The translations under genes and the position numbers were made by a program. Shown in pieces: positions 45,805-59,903 of a stretch of DNA of 64,000 nt (positions are counted from its first letter, which is position 1; each line of letters opens with the position of its first letter). This DNA comes from Physcia stellaris. Taxonomy: Eukaryota; Ascomycota; Lecanoromycetes; Caliciales; Physciaceae. The stretch covers positions 1,054,001-1,118,000 of the forward strand of contig JABSSW010000002.1 in the NCBI GenBank assembly GCA_018902385.1, given 5' to 3'. The notes below the pieces were generated by a model. That model was not told where the DNA came from and did not search any database. It worked only from the letters and a program-made list of their open reading frames with translations.

Positions 45805-47459
45805 TCACGCCATGACATACTCCCACTTCATATCCTCGAAGTCCTTCCTCCTCTTCACTTTGACACGAATATCTTTTTCTGGCGGAAATACGTTTGTCGC
45901 CAAGCTCTCTTGTCTCTGAGGCGGTATATTCCATTCGCCGCACGAGGGCGTGATGTCAAACCTCAAAACCATCAGAGCTGTCAAGGCCATGACTTCCAGC
46001 GAGACGAAATGGCGACCGGGGCACAATGCAGCGCCGCCCCCAAATGGCCGGTAAGCGACTGACTGGGACTTGTTTTCTTTAGCCGCGTCTACTTGTTTCA
46101 AGAATCGTCTTGGCTGGAAGTCAGCTACGTCGGCACCCCAGATTCGTGGATCGGAATGCATAACCGCCATCGGCATTTGTACAACCATGCCTTTCTTAAG
46201 CAAATATTCGTTGTTGAGCATGACATCTTCGCGGACATAGCGGGCTCCTGCCCCCATTGCATGGACGCGCAGTACCTCTTGGAATGTGGAATGCAAGAGT
46301 TGGCATTTCTCACGCATGGCCAGGACCTTGAGAGTCCCGGTCTTCCGGTCAAATGATTCGGTCATGCAAGTCATTTCCAGCTCCTGGCGTATGTCATGCA
46401 GAAGTGATTCGTCGGAGTAGATACGGCATAGCATGTAGAATGCTGATGGAATGGTATTGGCCAAAACTCCAAGCAGTGTACCAACCTCTAGACGCCCTTG
46501 ATCTTGAAAGCTAATGCCGTGCTTGGTGTTGACCGAATAACGAGCCTTGGTCACTGCAGAACTTCGCGAGCGTTCCAAATCGTACTGCTCATAGTAGACT
46601 TGAAAGGCCGAAGCCAGTACCGAGCGGGCGTGATTTCCTTTGGGTGCTAAGACGCTCGGTAGGATATTTGCAATCAACATGTTGAGGTCATCATCAAAGT
46701 CCCTAAAAACATTACGCATTAAGTCGTCCGTGTTGTAAATCAGGTTTCGCTAACTTACCAAAAGAGTCCCACGAAGGATGGGTTATGGTCGAAGGGATTA
46801 CCAGGTCCATAGATGGCTCTTGTGCTGCACATGGTGACCGTATGCCTCATCCATTTAAAGAGATCCTCCTCAGTCAGCCAGCTCAAGGTGTCCAGAAAGC
46901 TTGAGGCCTCGTGCAGCATCGCTTCGGTCATAGTCTCCAGGTCTTTTCCCGGCCCCAGAGCAGCGACTGTGGCATCGTGTACCTCGATGACGTATCCAAA
47001 GCCATTTTCGCCGTTAAGATTGTGCTGCACAATTTTACTAGTAGCCTCGCTATGTCCAGTAATCCTCATCCCGAGCTGGGCAATGAAAGGATTGAATGGC
47101 AGTGCTTTCGAATTGCGATTGACAGCCGTAATTAGGTTAGGGTCAGTGACAATATAGACTTTGCCATTCAGCATCTTCAATGTGTATATCGGCAGCCTAC
47201 ATTTAGCGCTTACACCAAAAACGTACAGTCAGCTCCGTGGAATACAAATGAATCTTAAAGTCACAACGTAGTACCTTATCATTTGATAGTAACGGGTTCC
47301 ATGCCGTAAAAGTCCCAAAATGTGTCCAATGTATGGGACGGGGGCCGCGACGACTGGAGGTTCCTTGGGACTGTGAATGGGTTGATAGATACGATTAACC
47401 CAAAACCATAGGAATAAAACAGTAATAGACAGTAGGAGGATGCTCCATGGTATGCCCAT
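45805..47459 (-). CDS. Cytochrome P450 (CYP7/CYP8-like fungal group)
   Basis: Three exons: 47459-47275, 47196-46759, 46702-45805; introns of 78 and 56 bp; 506 aa in frame. A membrane anchor occupies residues 1-24 (MGIPWSILLLSITVLFLWFW), followed by VPYIGH at the usual proline-rich hinge. The I-helix region is around VGTLLGVLANTIPS, atypical of A-G-x-D-T and like CYP7/CYP8-type enzymes. ExxR is at FQEVLR (Glu350), and the haem loop is FGGGAALCPGRHF (Cys435). All structural hallmarks are intact. Substrate unknown; fungal members of this broad group act on steroids, terpenoids or fatty acids. It is divergently arranged with the rhodopsin-domain gene at 48,519, sharing a ~1.06-kb upstream region. 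A related P450 lies at 57.7-59.5 kb. Confidence 0.88.
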
Positions 47460-48518
47460 GATGATCTCAATGTTAAAGATCAGTCCAAAACAGGGTTTCC
47501 GAAAGTTAAGTACTTGAGCAAGGTGCCAGAGAGCCAAGTTGAGGTGCCTCGTGAATGTTAACACTTCAAAGCCTGGGCAGCTGCAGTCTTGCTTCTTTGT
47601 GTGCCCACGACTAACTTTGGGGCGACTGTCGACGAAGATTTAGCTGAGAGGTGGGAGTCTCGCTGAGATTTTTTAAGTTTTAAATAAATTTCTTATTTCA
47701 ACTCATTCTTGGCATTCGTTTACGCTGGCCTAATTTGGCTAATCAGATCAGTCACCTCATCACGTGAATTTCATATACGTAAACCCTGCATCGGTTTTCC
47801 AGCTCTAGGTCCGTACACGTATGCTCTCTGCAACCCTGAGGCAGAGGCAATACTATCTTATCCGACGCTTCTGGACGCTCTGGCATTGGCGCAGATCGAA
47901 GCGCATATGATAGGATGAGGGATATAAGTCGTCTTATCGGAATAAGAACAAGGCAACTTGAAGATCTTCTGTCTGTTTCCTGCGTGCATGTGGTTTTTTC
48001 GTGGTACAAACCTATCGTAACAAAGGTGGCGAACAATCGCCTTGCCGGGCACGACGATTGGAAAAGCGGACAGCCAGACAGTAGTATCGCTTGAGACTTC
48101 GTAGCTACCCCTCTTTGGATTGTCGATTTAATAAATCATGAGAACAAGGAAAGCACGTTCGAGTCTCCTGTGAGGCCTGATTTTCAGCCCTGAATGCTGA
48201 CCTGCTGTGTAACAAACAGTCAGCTTCACACCCACCACATACGACGCATTACCAAGCACTGAGAGCGAAGAATTTCGCTTCTTTTTCCTCGATGTAAAAT
48301 CAGCCGTTGTCTGAAATGCCGATTCGCGAAAACGTCGACTGCTCATTGGTTTCCCTGTACGTGCGAGTGAATTCTTGCAAGACTGTACCATACGGCGATG
48401 TTCCAGGTTTTCTCGATGCTGTAAGCCCGATGATTCTCAAGTTGGGCTTATATAGAAGCCTTCTGATGGCGGCCTGATAAATCAACTTCAAAGGTTTGCC
48501 CATTGCATCACCAAAAAC
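47460..48518. other. Shared upstream region of divergent genes
   Basis: About 1.06 kb between the ATGs of the P450 and the rhodopsin-domain gene. Open frames here are short and unconvincing. It is a candidate bidirectional promoter; I could not name a specific operator. Confidence 0.45.
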
Positions 48519-50026
48519 ATGTTGACCCAAGGTCAATGGTCACGGATCCCATATAACGTAAATATAGTAAGTTCAGATTGATTTATCAGTAGATGACGAC
48601 GCTGACTGTGAGATAGGGAATCACAGCTCTCCTTTTCGGCCTTGCCCTGGCCACCTATGGCGTAAGAGCTTACATCAGAGCACGAATATTGAAGCAATTC
48701 CTCGCAGAAGATGCTTTACTGCTGTTCGCAGTCGCCTGCTTGTGTGCTTCCACCGGATTAGTATACGCGAGCCTGCAGCAGGTCTACGATACGCAGCAGA
48801 CAGTCTTACGTGCCGACGCAGGCGGTTTTCCCCCCAAGCTCTTTGGCAAGATTGTAGAATTCTCAAAGGAATTGAAGACATGTTTGACCCTCACATGGTT
48901 TGCCATTTTCTCAGTCAAAATGGCATACTTGTTCTTCTTCCGTCGTATTGTGAGTCGTTTGGAGAATCTTAAGCGTTGGTGGTGGTTTGTGGTCACCTTT
49001 ACAGTACCTGCTGGGTTGGTGTGCATCGCCATGCAATGGCTAGTGTGCCCCTACTCATCTATCGAGAAAATGATGAGTAAGTGCGTCCCATCATCATGAA
49101 CAACTTACTTGCTAATTGCTTCTACAGCATGCTCGGGAAAGTTGACGGAATACTGGACGATCCGTGACACATCCATCACTACCGCAATGGATATGACTTC
49201 CGATATTCTTGTGGTCTCGCTGCCTGTCGCTCTCTTGTGGGATTTACGGATCAATAGATGGCAGAAGGTGGGATTGAGTCTCACGCTCTGTCTATCACTT
49301 GTAATGGTTCTTGTCGCCATTATAAGAACCGCGGGCATCAAGTTTGCAGGGACGGTCGACATTATATGGGTGCAATTCTGGGCTCAACAGGAATGCAGTA
49401 TCGCTGTAATCATGGTTTCTGTCGTAGCATTCCGGTCCTTCTTCGTCGCTGGTGCCGCAGCAAAGAGGCCGCCAAGACTACCGTCTCAAAGGATTATCCG
49501 AGCAAACAACCACTTACCAACGGCGGACACGAGTGACTCTCAAAGACTGACAGCCTCCAACGCCAGAAGAATGTTAACAAGCTTGTCGCCTCCGATTCAG
49601 CCCCCACAATCACCCAGTGCAACACTTACTAGCGTCAGAGGCTTCATCCCAAATGCTCAATCATCATCCTCAAAAGTGACGGTCTCAAGCTCGGACACTT
49701 TAATGTTAGCTCCAAATGATGTTTACGATAATTTTGGCTCAAGCTCAGATGGCGACCCCCTTGGGACACGACGTGACGGGTTGGAAAAGCTGGCAGAATC
49801 TCAGCGGCCTCCGTTCAAGCATTGGCCATCCTCACAAAATCGGTCATCACGACCAGATGAGACAGCGCCTCCTGATAAAGACGCCGAGCGCGCGCAATTT
49901 TCCGAGAGGAAACTGAGCAGATGGAGCCGGATCGCTCGATGGAGAATGCCGTGGTCTGACGAAGCTCAAACGGGTTACTGGAGCATTTTGTCGATGTTTC
50001 GTACCGGCGATGCGAGAACAGTCTAA
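48519..50026 (+). CDS. Fungal rhodopsin-domain (Pth11-like) seven-helix membrane protein, copy 1
   Basis: Three exons: 48519-48566, 48617-49076, 49128-50026; introns of 50 and 51 bp; 468 aa in frame. The first exon codes only 16 residues (MLTQGQWSRIPYNVNI) and was placed by splice signals and phase. The rest shows the PF20684-type layout: helix 1 then YGVRAYIRARILKQFLAEDALLL, several helices, and DMTSDILVVSLPVALLWDL before helix 6. The C-terminal ~150 residues are cytoplasmic and Ser-rich, with GTRRDGLEKLAES and a terminal TGYWSILSMFRTG. These proteins are presumed surface receptors; ligands are unknown. It is divergent from a P450 and convergent with the CYP51 paralogue. Paralogue of the gene at 54,972. 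Confidence 0.85.
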
Positions 50027-50333
50027 GGTCTACTCTAAGACCACCAAGCCAAAACCGCCGATATTTAACCCCGGGCGAAAGTCCCGAGCTTAAATGTTCT
50101 CATAGTACTGAGCTTTGACCCATGTACATGGATAGACACTGATTGGTTGAGAGAGCAATTGTGCATCTCAGATCTGGATGTCTCCAAAGCCTTTATCTAA
50201 GTCACCTAGGGATTAGACAACAATGTAAAGAAACTAAGCGAACTTGGCAAGGTGGAATTCTATTACCTTAACTCTTCTCTTGAATCTATTCATTCGCAGA
50301 GTCTTAATGGGCAAAGTATCATCAACTTACAAC

Positions 50334-52037
<1,704 letters not shown>

Positions 52038-53258
52038 GGCGACAACAAGGACCAGGAGTGGACCGCCGGAGGTTCCTTTTGATGTAGAAACCTTGGAAGT
52101 GAAAAGAAAAGTGGCTAACAGAGTGATTAAGTGGTTCCAGCAGGTCGTGCAGCCTTCCGAGGTATGTGGAGCCTAGAGTGGGGTACGAGGTACATGCAGT
52201 GCATTTGATGAAACACACGTGCAGACCCGCGAATACCTTATGGTATCAAACTGTAATTTGAATACCGTTGTAAGATATCGTTGAACATCCCCCGATCCAA
52301 GGTTAGAACCGGTCTGCTACACAAGGGTATGGCAATCAACTGGTTAGATAGGTCGATCCCTATGACTTGCCGATTTCGTGATGATCGGCGATTTGCTCAA
52401 AGTAGGCGTCAAAGCTGTTTCGGTCGCCTTACGCTAATGATATGGAGCTTCGGACTAGTGACGAAGCAGAACTGCCTTTCTGTAAGACTCAAGAGCCTCA
52501 CTCGAAGGGTGGTGTGGAGTCGCGTACAGTTGGCCGGCGAGAACGAGATTTTTCGTGGCGTTGTGCTGTCCTGCATGACAGCTGCACCTAGCCCCGAAAA
52601 CCCACGCGCCGTAGATAAGCAGAAAAAAGACAGGATGCAGTAAGACAAATGGAGGCATGATGCGGTTTTCGATCAAACCCTCGAGAGATATGCCACCGAC
52701 TGCTTTGCCTTTCTCGGCGCATCTTTCATCACAGCTTCTCCACTCAGCTCCGATTGAAGCGCATGATAGAACTCGAGGCAGGAATTACAGCCTCGTTACT
52801 GCAGAATTCTGGTGGCAACCCTTACGCATGATGTGCTTCAGCTGAGGGGCACGAGAACGTGTTACGGCGGACATTTGCATGCTGACTGTGCAGCAGCACC
52901 GCAAGGCTTCTACCATCACGGCACTACCTTCCCCCTTCAGACCTTGAGGATTTCCCGCAATCGCTAGAGGTGCTGCGAGGTTCATTCGGGAAATTTCCAT
53001 GTTCCAAATCTTTCGTCTTGTATCTGCTACAAATTTTCAATTGAACCCCGCAGCTCCATATGTCATATATAGACAGCAGTACAGCGCTGAAGTACACCGA
53101 TATTCAAAAAGTCTCGTATTTAAAAGGAATCTGCCACTTTTGGCGCTGCATGCCCGTGTCCGACCGTTGCCTTCCCATGATAGCTCTACCATCAGCTAGT
53201 TCCGAAATCAGACTCTTCTTTCCAACCATCCGTTTGTTGATTTTCGCTATATAGCCAC
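52038..53258. other. Intergenic
   Basis: About 1.2 kb with no supported gene. It is the upstream region of the CYP51 paralogue on one side and the 3' region of the CFEM gene on the other. No sterol-response-like motif could be assigned with confidence. Confidence 0.5.
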
Positions 53259-53909
53259 TCAAAGTAATATCAGTAGCGTAAGACCCAATTGTGCCCACGT
53301 CATAACAGCTCCTACATCGTACGTAGCCGCGGCTCCAGTGAACGAGGAAGTTGCACTGGGCGCTGCGCTTCCAGTCATGGATGTGGAAGGTTGATATGTT
53401 GACGTTCCGTTCGAATAGAGGCCTGAAGACGGATGAGGTGAGCTATTCAAGGTCGTCCTGGATGGGATATCAGATGCGAGAGTTCCTGATGGTGTAGCGG
53501 CTGGCATAGCAGCGGGTACTGAAATCGAAACCCCAACAGCATTGCAGAGGCTTTCAGTAAAGTCAATCGTTTCTTGTAGATGGTTAGCCTTGTATTTCTA
53601 CAGTGAACAGAAACATACTTTGTAGATCCGCTGGACTACAAGCCTTTTCCACTACAGGAAGAAGCGAGGACAAAAACGATTGATCTTTGCAGATGCATTC
53701 GACCTCTGTAATCTGACAGCCAGTTGAGCTAATGCTTGAGAAGGCGGCCTCAGCCTGTTTTCAAATAAATTAGAAAGTAACAGATCAAAAGTAGAGCTAA
53801 GAATACTGCGTACAGCACATTGAGGAACATCCGAGATACTCTGTGTTTGGACGAGGACGAGGACAGTCTGAAGAATGATCAAACAGAGCGAAGACCTGAT
53901 AGAAAGCAT
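53259..53909 (-). CDS. CFEM-domain GPI-anchored surface protein
   Basis: Three exons: 53909-53814, 53754-53619, 53572-53259; introns of 59 and 46 bp; 181 aa in frame. Signal peptide at residues 1-23 (MLSIRSSLCLIILQTVLVLV..). The CFEM domain lies at ~26-95, spread over all three exons: DVPQCAEAAFSS, TGCQITEVECICKD, a short Leu-rich helix, KACSPADLQ, then ESLCNAVG. A Ser/Thr/Pro-rich stalk follows, and the C-terminus (VMTWAQLGLTLLILL) is a GPI-attachment signal. CFEM proteins bind haem or act in cell-wall or host-surface roles. It lies between the CYP51 paralogue and the second rhodopsin-domain gene; some fungal receptors fuse a CFEM to this same seven-helix domain, so adjacency is suggestive only. 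Confidence 0.85.
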
Positions 53910-54971
53910 ATTGGCTTGAGCTCACTCGATAGTGTTTGGGGCCAAATGATTAAGTAGTCTTAGGAATCAAAAGTTGCATGCAGGAGATGCAAATCGACAA
54001 GCAGAATGAATAAAGGTTATAAAACGGAGAGACCGTGCCCTGAAACGGCGAGGTCAGCCAGAGCACGGCGAAGCATCTGGCTAATGTGACAGATGCTGAA
54101 GCGGATCCTAGGAACGTCCCCGGGGCTTAGAACCTCTGAGGTACTACGACCGAGAACACAATTAGAAGCAGGACGCCTTTGGCCTATGAACAGAACTCCT
54201 ACCTGCGAGGTATAGGCAATCCACTGGTCACGCCAGGAGGCATGGTATTAGGTTCGTACCTCCTAGTCATTATGCAAGAAGGCCAGAATGCAGCTCACAT
54301 TGTAATACCATTACCGCAGCAAGGGCGTCTCTCGGCCATCGAATACTGTGAGAGATATCCACACTTTGCGGTTTTAATCTGGCGTCGGACAAAGGCAGAT
54401 AGCAAGATGGTGGAGAAATTCTGTTTCTCGAATTAGGAGGCGAAGCATACACTGACCAGCGACACGGAGGACTTACCACAATTAAGCCTCTTGCTGTCGA
54501 TCCCAGCAAGGTCGAAAAAACTAGCGTCTCAGGATTGCCGCTTCCTTGACGATGAGTCACCCATTATTTCTTATTCGATCTCATAGTAATGGCGCAGCCT
54601 AAGCTCAGGTGGATCCTTCCGCTCTCAAAGGTGTATAGCTACTGGCAAAGATTACTCTGAGATGCATGAGGCACGAGAGCTTACTAAGAGCACAATACAT
54701 CATTTTCATGCACCGACTCGTTCTTCATCTCTGCGAACGCCTCTGGCAGGCGATCACTGCAAATCTGCTTCCACTCTTGTCAGATCAGCGCCTCGTGGTT
54801 ATTTTGCTGTCGTAATCCAATCTACGCTCGATGGAACCTGGTCCTGCGCCCCGATCGCGCTGATCGTTAGCCAGGTCATACGCTTCCTTACCCTTTGCTT
54901 CTTTGTCCGAGTCCATTAATGTTGGTTCATCGCGATCTTTATTTCTCCGATTCTCAATATCTTGCTTCAAG
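53910..54971. other. Intergenic between divergent genes
   Basis: About 1.06 kb separating the CFEM gene from the second rhodopsin-domain gene, transcribed apart. The length is close to that of the P450/rhodopsin upstream region at 47.5-48.5 kb. No motif assigned. Confidence 0.45.
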
Positions 54972-56753
54972 ATGGCTTCCTCATACTCAGCCAATGATTT
55001 TCCAGCAGGGTTTACCATTCCTGCTTACCTTCCTCCCCCGGGAACAAAAAGCAACTTTGTGGACCCTGTCACTCGTGCGAACGATCTCATTGTTACAAGC
55101 ATCTTGTGTATTTCTTTGATGGTGATATGCGTGACCATCAGATTTTATACCAAGCTTCGAATTAGACGCACATGGGGTTGTGATGACTGTAAGCCCCTAC
55201 ATGAGTTTAATTACCTGATCCTGACTCTCATTAGGGGCGTGCGTTTTAGCTGCGGTAGGTTTTGAACTGGTCCATGGGATAGTGTTAGCTGTCTAACCTG
55301 GTGGAAGGTCGGCACAGTCGGTTTCGCTGCTACTTCTCTTTCTAGTCAGTGTGGGCGTGAATCGACCAGAAAGAATCTCTGCTGATTGCCTATTAGCACT
55401 GGGCGATGGTGTTGGACCACATCAATGGAATGTTCCTTTCACTGCTTTTACGCCCAGTCTGCTTCGAGTAAGAGCACTCAAGTCGTCCTAGCAAGCTCCG
55501 CCCAACTGACTAACTTTTGCTAGAGATTTGTCGTCTTGGACATGCTTTACTCCCCAACCATACTAATGGCCAAGCTTTCTCTCCTCCTCTTATATCTGCA
55601 AGTTTTTCATGTCAATGTCACGCTCAGATACTGCATATACTTCACCATGGTCTTTCTTTCACTTTTCTACACTGCAACGCTTATCGCTTACGCCGTCCTA
55701 TCTATCCCGAAACCGGGGCAGAGTCAGCTTGCCGCGATACTTTCGGTAAACACCGCCAAAGACATACCATTGGGAATAACGCAAGGTGCCGTTAATGTGG
55801 CAAGTGACTTCTATATCTTCTGTTTGCCCATCCCGGTCATCTGGAAGTTGCAGCTTCCGCCAAGGAAAAAGGTGGGAGTGCTAGCAATCTTCGCGACTGG
55901 ATTGCTGTAAGTCCTTGTCAACTCAAGGTACCAATGGGGTCTGAGAATCTGCAATTTAGGGCTTGTATCGCCAGTGCCTTTGGCCTTTACTATCGAACTA
56001 ATTTAGGTCGGAACAGCGACGTGACGTGGAAATTAGTTTTCGTTCTACTTTGGGTGTAAGTGTTCCTACCTCAGCTACATACCTCAGCTTATCACCAGTA
56101 GCGTCGTTGAGTTGACCGTAGCCGTTATGTGCAGCTGCATGTCAACGTTTCCGGGCTTCTTTCGTTATCATCTTCCATTGTTGAAATCTATATTGTCTCG
56201 ATTCAACTCAACTCTCAAGAGTTTACATCTTCCTAAATTCCAGAACACGTCCAGCAACGCCCACAGCTCAGGGAAATTAGCCACTAAAGACATCAAAATC
56301 ACGCTTGGGTCCAGGATCGATGGCAGAGGGCTGTTCCTGAACTCAGTGGGCCTTTTCGGGACAGCCCACCAGACCGTAGCACTTTCGCACATCTCTCATG
56401 ATTCAACAATCTCAGGGGGGGAAGCGCTCGGGACTCGACGTGAAGACATCGAACATTTGGCAGAGTCTCGGAGACCTGCATTCAAGCATTTGATGTCTCC
56501 AAAAAGTCGGATTCCAACAAGCAACAACTCCGTCTCTACTGAAGGAGATACCGGTGATACCGAGCTCAGTTTTACAAGTCAAAGACCCTCAACGGTGGAA
56601 TATACTACAAATCCAACCGGACTAGGAGAAAGCAGACACAGCCGAAAATTCCCATGGAAGATGCGCCAGCAATCAGGGGAACCTCGGACTGGCTATTGGA
56701 ACATTCTCACTATGTTCCGCACTGGTAACCCAGATTCCGTGGATCAGGCTTAA
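54972..56753 (+). CDS. Fungal rhodopsin-domain (Pth11-like) seven-helix membrane protein, copy 2
   Basis: Start at MASSYSANDF. Exons: 54972-55188, one from 55235 to about 55,280-55,290, one from about 55,397 (or earlier) to 55467, 55524-55906, 55960-56055 and 56099-56753. The second intron's exact ends are unresolved. The seven-helix domain is recognisable throughout: ICVTIRFYTKLRIRRTWGCDDW, RFVVLDMLYSPTILMAKLSL, DFYIFCLPIPVIWKLQLP, FGLYYRTNLGRNSDVTWK, VVELTVAVMCSCMSTFPGF. The cytoplasmic tail has GTRREDIEHLAESRRPAFKH and ends TGYWNILTMFRTG, matching copy 1 at 48.5-50.0 kb. Presumed surface receptor, ligand unknown. It is divergent from the CFEM gene and convergent with a P450. Confidence 0.85.
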
Positions 56754-57690
56754 GCCAGCTCTTGAAGTAAAGTTGGTCAGACCGCAGGTGCAGACAGATT
56801 TGTAGTCATGCGCAAGCTAGACTAGTGTTGAACGTGTTTGGGCTTTGGGTCTCTAAAAAGTGGAAAAGTAAGCTTCGAAAACCAGAATGATCAAATCAAT
56901 CTCCGTAGCCCATCGACCTTGTGTCAGGAACACCCAAAGGACCGTTCGCCTTGTGCGCGGGCTGTAAGATTGTACGCCAAGACTTACAGTACAACGGGTA
57001 CTCCGTACAGGTACTAATCTTTCATTGAAACCCGAAATTGAACAGAAAGGCGAACCGTTCTCGCAATTTCATCCCTCTACGGAAGTAGTAAACGAGTCAG
57101 CTCGCCATTGGCTTAGGTTTAAGGTATCGAATAAACTTTACTAAGGCGACAAGGCGTCAAGCGCTTGTGTAACCGCCCACCAAAGTCAACCTCCCGAGCA
57201 ATCTATCCGACCCTTACGCGTTCTATTGGAGACGGTAGGCTTGCCACGCCTCCCTCTAGAGATGGCGCAACCACGCCCACAGCAAGAGATCTAGAAGCGC
57301 ACGAACCGGTCGCTATTCTCCTCTTTTGAAGCTACTGTAGCCTGTGGAAACCACAATTTCAGCTTCACGCCTGGACTTGCGGGCAGCTTATGAGTCATGA
57401 ACACACCACCTCCTACGCTTGTAGTTTTTGGACCCGACCGTGTTATGCATGTCGCGTTAAGTTGCTGCGAAGAAAACCCCTGGGGGAAGCTGACTTGTGG
57501 GGTTGCTGCACGCAAGATCCAATATGGTAAGGCTGAATGCTGCTGAGCAGGATACGGAGTACTGAGTGAATCAATGGACATTGCGCATGTGGATCTAGGC
57601 TTTGAAAGGCTCGGTGGAGCTGGCGCATCAAGACTGTACCAAAACTTTCACGCTCTTCGAATAAGGTTACGGTTTCCTACAGCTTGGACT
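56754..57690. other. Intergenic between convergent genes
   Basis: About 940 bp between the stops of the rhodopsin-domain gene and the last P450. Nothing recognised. Confidence 0.5.
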
Positions 57691-59546
57691 CTAAGTACAG
57701 GATCTGGGAGAAACTATCAGCATCACATTATCACCCTTCATCATGTCCATGATTCCGAGCGTCGGCTTCGTCTCATCCATCCTAGGAAACGCTGTATTCG
57801 GGTCCTGAAGCCGTAGTTCGTAAAGATGAACCGCCAACGCCACGAAGGCAAACACTTGTCGCCTTGCAATGAATCGACCAGAGCAGTATGTCGAACCACC
57901 ACCGAAGGGTTTGAAGCTAGGACTTCGACTGAGGTCCTTACTCTTCAGGAAACGGTCGACGTTAAATACCTTGGTGTCAGGACCGAATATAGTCTCGTCG
58001 ATATGTAGTTGGCGGTATGGCATCATGATCTTGCCGTCAATTTGAAGGGTTTTGCCACCCACCACGACGGGGACTTCTATGTTGCGCGCTGAGGAGTTGA
58101 CGCTGGTGACACGGAGAGTCTCGTTAAATGCTGCCTCTAGTAGTGGAGAATTTTCCAGGAGACTTTGCATATCGAACTTGTTATCCTTGGTAATGCTAGG
58201 GGCGATCTCTTTCCGAATGCCTTGGAGAAGTTCGGGGTTGTACATCATGTGGGACAGCAGCCAAAAACAGACCTTGGAGGGGTTTGCGTTTGCGCTAGAA
58301 TATAGATAAGTAGAGTATTCCGGAAACGAAGTGCTTCAGCAGTGATGAGAAAATTACTGACCCCCAAAAGAACATCTGTGCTGCAATTCCTATATCTCTA
58401 TCGGTCATACCTGCTTGCCTCTGCTTTGCTTCAACACTCCTGATGTAATGGCATGCTCCACTTCTTTTCTCGGAAGGTAGTTCGAAAAAGCGAATGTATG
58501 CCTTTCTACTTTCGTCTTTGGCTGCGTGCATACGTCCGGCGAGTAAAGGTGGTAATTGGAAGGTAAGCTTCCAGCTCTCTTCATCAAAGATGGCAAAGTA
58601 GTCCAGCAGGCGAGGCTCAAGATCCAAAAGAACGTCTCCAAACAATGCCCTGATCGTAGCATTCCCCAGTACGGCTGCACACCATCCGTATAGTGATACT
58701 ACTTTATTCTTTTCTGCTTCAGCTGACACGGAGCAGTTTGGGATTGCGTCCCAAGTGAAGGATTGCTGGATACAGTCAAGGTACTTGGTGGTTATCTCTT
58801 CCAATTGATCACCGGGGTGCAGTTGCTGCCGATGCACACCCTGCCCGAGGTGAGTTTGTGGACTCTTTGAAGGATCTGCGCCATTTTTTGGTTGGAAGGA
58901 GGTATCTGCCACATCAACCGTATCCCTTCCTTGGACATTCCAAAGGTAGTGTAAAGGTCCCGTATGAAGCCATCGAATGTGAGGGTTGTGACGTTCTTAT
59001 AGACCGTGGACATATCCTTAGGAGACATGATGATGTAGAATTTTTGGCCCGCAACTGTAAGAATGAACGGCTCCCGCGTGTTTCCAAAGTAGCGACTACG
59101 GAACCATCAGCCGGTGTGATGAAATTGAAATAGTTCAGAAAGAAAATGAAGATTTGCACACGGGAGAAATGTCATTCAACATACCGCGCATAGGCCAATG
59201 TCGCTTCGGAGTCTTTGAAGAAGGGTCGTGCATGTCCTGCAGAGCACGGGACAGCTACTCAGTGACTGGAAGCTAAAAAGCGAGCCCTGGGATGGTATAT
59301 TACCTATGACTGTTGACACACGGTTAGTATCAAGGATCCTGAGAAGCATGTGAGAGAACTGGACATCTCACAGGGAATCCAGTAAGGTAGTCTTTTAGGC
59401 TGGTTGGGCTCTAGAAGTGGGAGTATCGTAAACTTCCATAGGCGCCAAAGGAATAATGAGCCGGTGAGTAGGATGATTGCTTGCAGCGTATAAGGTAGAA
59501 GACTTTCAAGCCCACGAAGGGCGTTGGTCAGAGGGAGCAGCATCAT
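57691..59546 (-). CDS. Cytochrome P450 (CYP7/CYP8-like), with a microexon and an apparent frameshift
   Basis: Proposed exons: 59546-59372, 59309-59304 (6 nt), 59236-59185, 59095-58362, 58294-57691. The 6-nt exon TCATAG, flanked by GTGAGA..CAACAG and GTAATA..CTGCAG, restores the hinge as WIPFIGHARPFFKD, which no single-intron model gives. Later features: YFGNTREPF, I-helix region near MFFWGANANPSK, ExxR at FNETLR, PERF-like VDRFL and haem loop FGGGSTYCSGRF. Around 58,850 the reading frame shifts by one base inside what should be one exon (..VHKLTSG to VHRQQLHPGD..), and total exon length is one base short of a multiple of three. It may be a young pseudogene or an assembly error. Related to the P450 at 45.8-47.5 kb. 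Substrate unknown. Confidence 0.75.
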
Positions 59547-59883
59547 GTTGAAGGAAGGTCGCTTGGCTCGGTAAAGGGTGAGAAAGTCGTCGACACAATT
59601 CATCTTCTGCACTTCTCACGGAACACGCCAAGCTCACACGAGCGGCATGTCCAATCGGAAGTGATGACGGTGCGATCTGAGTGCGCGCGAGGAGAGGGAT
59701 TGAGCTGAGTACTAAATAAAACACTTTCCAAATAGCCGCCACGCAGCCAGACGTCCAGCCTTTCAGTTCAGACGCACATCTAAAAGGACAGATCCTTTGG
59801 TAGGTCGCTCTAGACGCCTACGGTTGCTGCGCGTTGAAAGACAGATTAGCAATCATGCACTGCATGGCTTCGGCGTCATATCT
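59547..59883. other. Upstream region of the last P450
   Basis: About 340 bp between the P450 ATG and the LINE tail. The LINE end therefore lies close to this gene's promoter. No motif assigned. Confidence 0.45.
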
Positions 59884-59903
59884 GATTGATTGATTGATTG
59901 ATT
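59884..59903 (-). repeat. (GATT)5 / (AATC)5 tail of the LINE
   Basis: Exactly five GATT units on the plus strand. On the minus strand they form an AATC-type tail directly after the element's 3' untranslated region, the expected place for a simple-repeat tail of a non-LTR retrotransposon. Confidence 0.75.

Noticed and set aside
52281-52676. Overlapping frames on both strands between CYP51 and CFEM
   Set aside because: No domain, signal or splice support.
54785-55018. 77-codon charged minus-strand frame
   Set aside because: Overlaps the first exon of the rhodopsin-domain gene at 54,972, which is supported by its domain.
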